From Planctomycetota bacterium (GTDB lineage: Bacteria; Planctomycetota; SBBH01; JACQRN01), in contig JACQRN010000245.1 of assembly GCA_016206515.1 (NCBI GenBank), positions 1-5,823 of the forward strand: a DNA stretch of 5,823 bases. Reading direction: 5' to 3'. The notes beneath the pieces were generated by a model that saw only the letters and a program-made list of their open reading frames with translations, ran no database searches and was not told the DNA's origin. A program made the position numbers and the translations under genes. The stretch's first letter is position 1. Each line of letters opens with the position of its first letter. Positions 5,176 to 5,823 of the stretch are shown here, in pieces.

Positions 5176-5823
5176 CTACGCATAGAGCCCGCCGTCCACG
5201 CGGAGGGTCGCGCCGGTGACGTACCCGCCCGAGGATCCCGCAAGGAAGGAGACGACCTCCGCCACGTCCCGTGCCCGGCCGAGGCGACGCAGCGGGATCT
5301 CGGCGCGGATCGCCTCCGCACGGCGTTCCGGCAGCCCCGAAGTCATGTCGGTCTCGATGAACCCCGGCGCCACGACGTTGACGGTCACGCCGCGGCCGGC
5401 CAGCTCCAGCGCGAGGCTCCGCGACAGTCCGACGAGCCCCGCCTTCGAGGCCGCGTAGTTCGCCTGTCCCGCGCTCCCGAACAGCCCGACGACGGAACCG
5501 ACGTTCACGATACGGCCCCACCGCGCCTTCGCCATGCCGCGCGAGAACGCCCTGGCGCAGAGGAAGGTGCCGCGCAGGTTCACGCCGAGGACCCGGTCCC
5601 AGACCTCGTCCCCCATGCGGAGGAACACCCCATCCCAGGTGATCCCGGCGTTGTTGACGAGAATATCGCACCGCCCCCAGCGCCCCTGCACGAAGGCGGC
5701 GAGCCGCTCCACCTCGTCCGCCTGGGAGACGTCGGCGCTGTGCCCCACGACCTGCAGCGCACGGTCCGAGAGCCGCTGCAGCAGCGCGTCCGCGCTCCCC
5801 GCGCGGGCGTGGACGCACACCAC
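5176..5823 (-). CDS. fabG: 3-oxoacyl-[acyl-carrier-protein] reductase (5' end outside window)
   Basis: This short-chain dehydrogenase/reductase uses NADPH to reduce 3-ketoacyl-ACP, the second step of each fatty acid elongation cycle. The window holds the last 215 residues. Numbered within this fragment, landmarks are the DV pair (31-32), NNAG (57-60), catalytic Asn82 (VNLRG), Ser110 (NVGSVVG), Tyr123 and Lys127 (NYAASK), and APGFIETDM (152-160). The C-terminus YVTGATLRVDGGLYA (201-215) is characteristic of FabG. The GTG at the window edge lies in the second beta strand of the Rossmann fold, so it is not the start. The first 30 or so residues, with the TGxxxGIG cofactor loop, lie outside. Other SDR enzymes share many of these motifs, but the FabG-type C-terminus and the acpP-fabF neighbours make the call firm. 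The fab cluster probably continues upstream (fabD and fabH are common there). Confidence 0.95.
   Translation of the reverse strand: MVCVHARAGSADALLQRLSDRALQVVGHSADVSQADEVERLAAFVQGRWGRCDILVNNAGITWDGVFLRMGDEVWDRVLGVNLRGTFLCARAFSRGMAKARWGRIVNVGSVVGLFGSAGQANYAASKAGLVGLSRSLALELAGRGVTVNVVAPGFIETDMTSGLPERRAEAIRAEIPLRRLGRARDVAEVVSFLAGSSGGYVTGATLRVDGGLYA

Noticed and set aside
3560..5818. A 752-codon frame suggesting a giant FabF fusion
   Set aside because: The first 335 or so codons are a shadow of fabG and acpP; FabF homology starts at the GTG at 4813.

Overview
This is a GC-rich (visibly about two-thirds G+C) bacterial chromosomal segment in which every gene I can support lies on the minus strand. 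In transcription order (high to low coordinates) it reads: fabG (5' end cut by the window edge), acpP, fabF, a pyruvoyl-dependent arginine decarboxylase (pdaD), an agmatinase (speB), an ABC-transporter ATPase, and a large ABC-2-like membrane protein that runs off the other edge. The type II fatty acid synthase genes show it is a bacterium. The extreme GC bias and the archaeal/bacterial 'pyruvoyl' arginine decarboxylase suggest an uncultured or little-studied GC-rich phylum rather than an enteric or Gram-positive model organism. I cannot name the lineage from sequence alone.

Layout: fabG and acpP are separated by 114 nt. acpP and fabF overlap by 4 nt (GTGA). fabF and pdaD are separated by 103 nt holding a strong hairpin and an A8 run. 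pdaD and speB are 20 nt apart, speB and the ATPase gene 2 nt apart, and the ATPase and permease genes overlap by 4 nt (again GTGA). The window is therefore almost wholly coding, with two short gaps where regulation could sit. No stretch longer than about 115 nt lacks a gene. I see no tRNA, rRNA, CRISPR, insertion sequence or canonical intrinsic terminator.

How the genes work together: FabG (3-ketoacyl-ACP reductase), AcpP (the acyl carrier) and FabF (condensing enzyme) form the usual fatty acid elongation core. PdaD (arginine to agmatine + CO2) and SpeB (agmatine to putrescine + urea) form a complete two-step route from arginine to putrescine. The last two genes make an ABC exporter of unknown substrate, packed tightly enough behind speB to be co-translated. 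The two metabolic blocks are textbook enzymes. The less ordinary points are their fusion into one co-directional array, the structured leader before pdaD with no Shine-Dalgarno and an out-of-frame ATG next to an A8 tract, and the uncharacterised exporter coupled to the polyamine genes.
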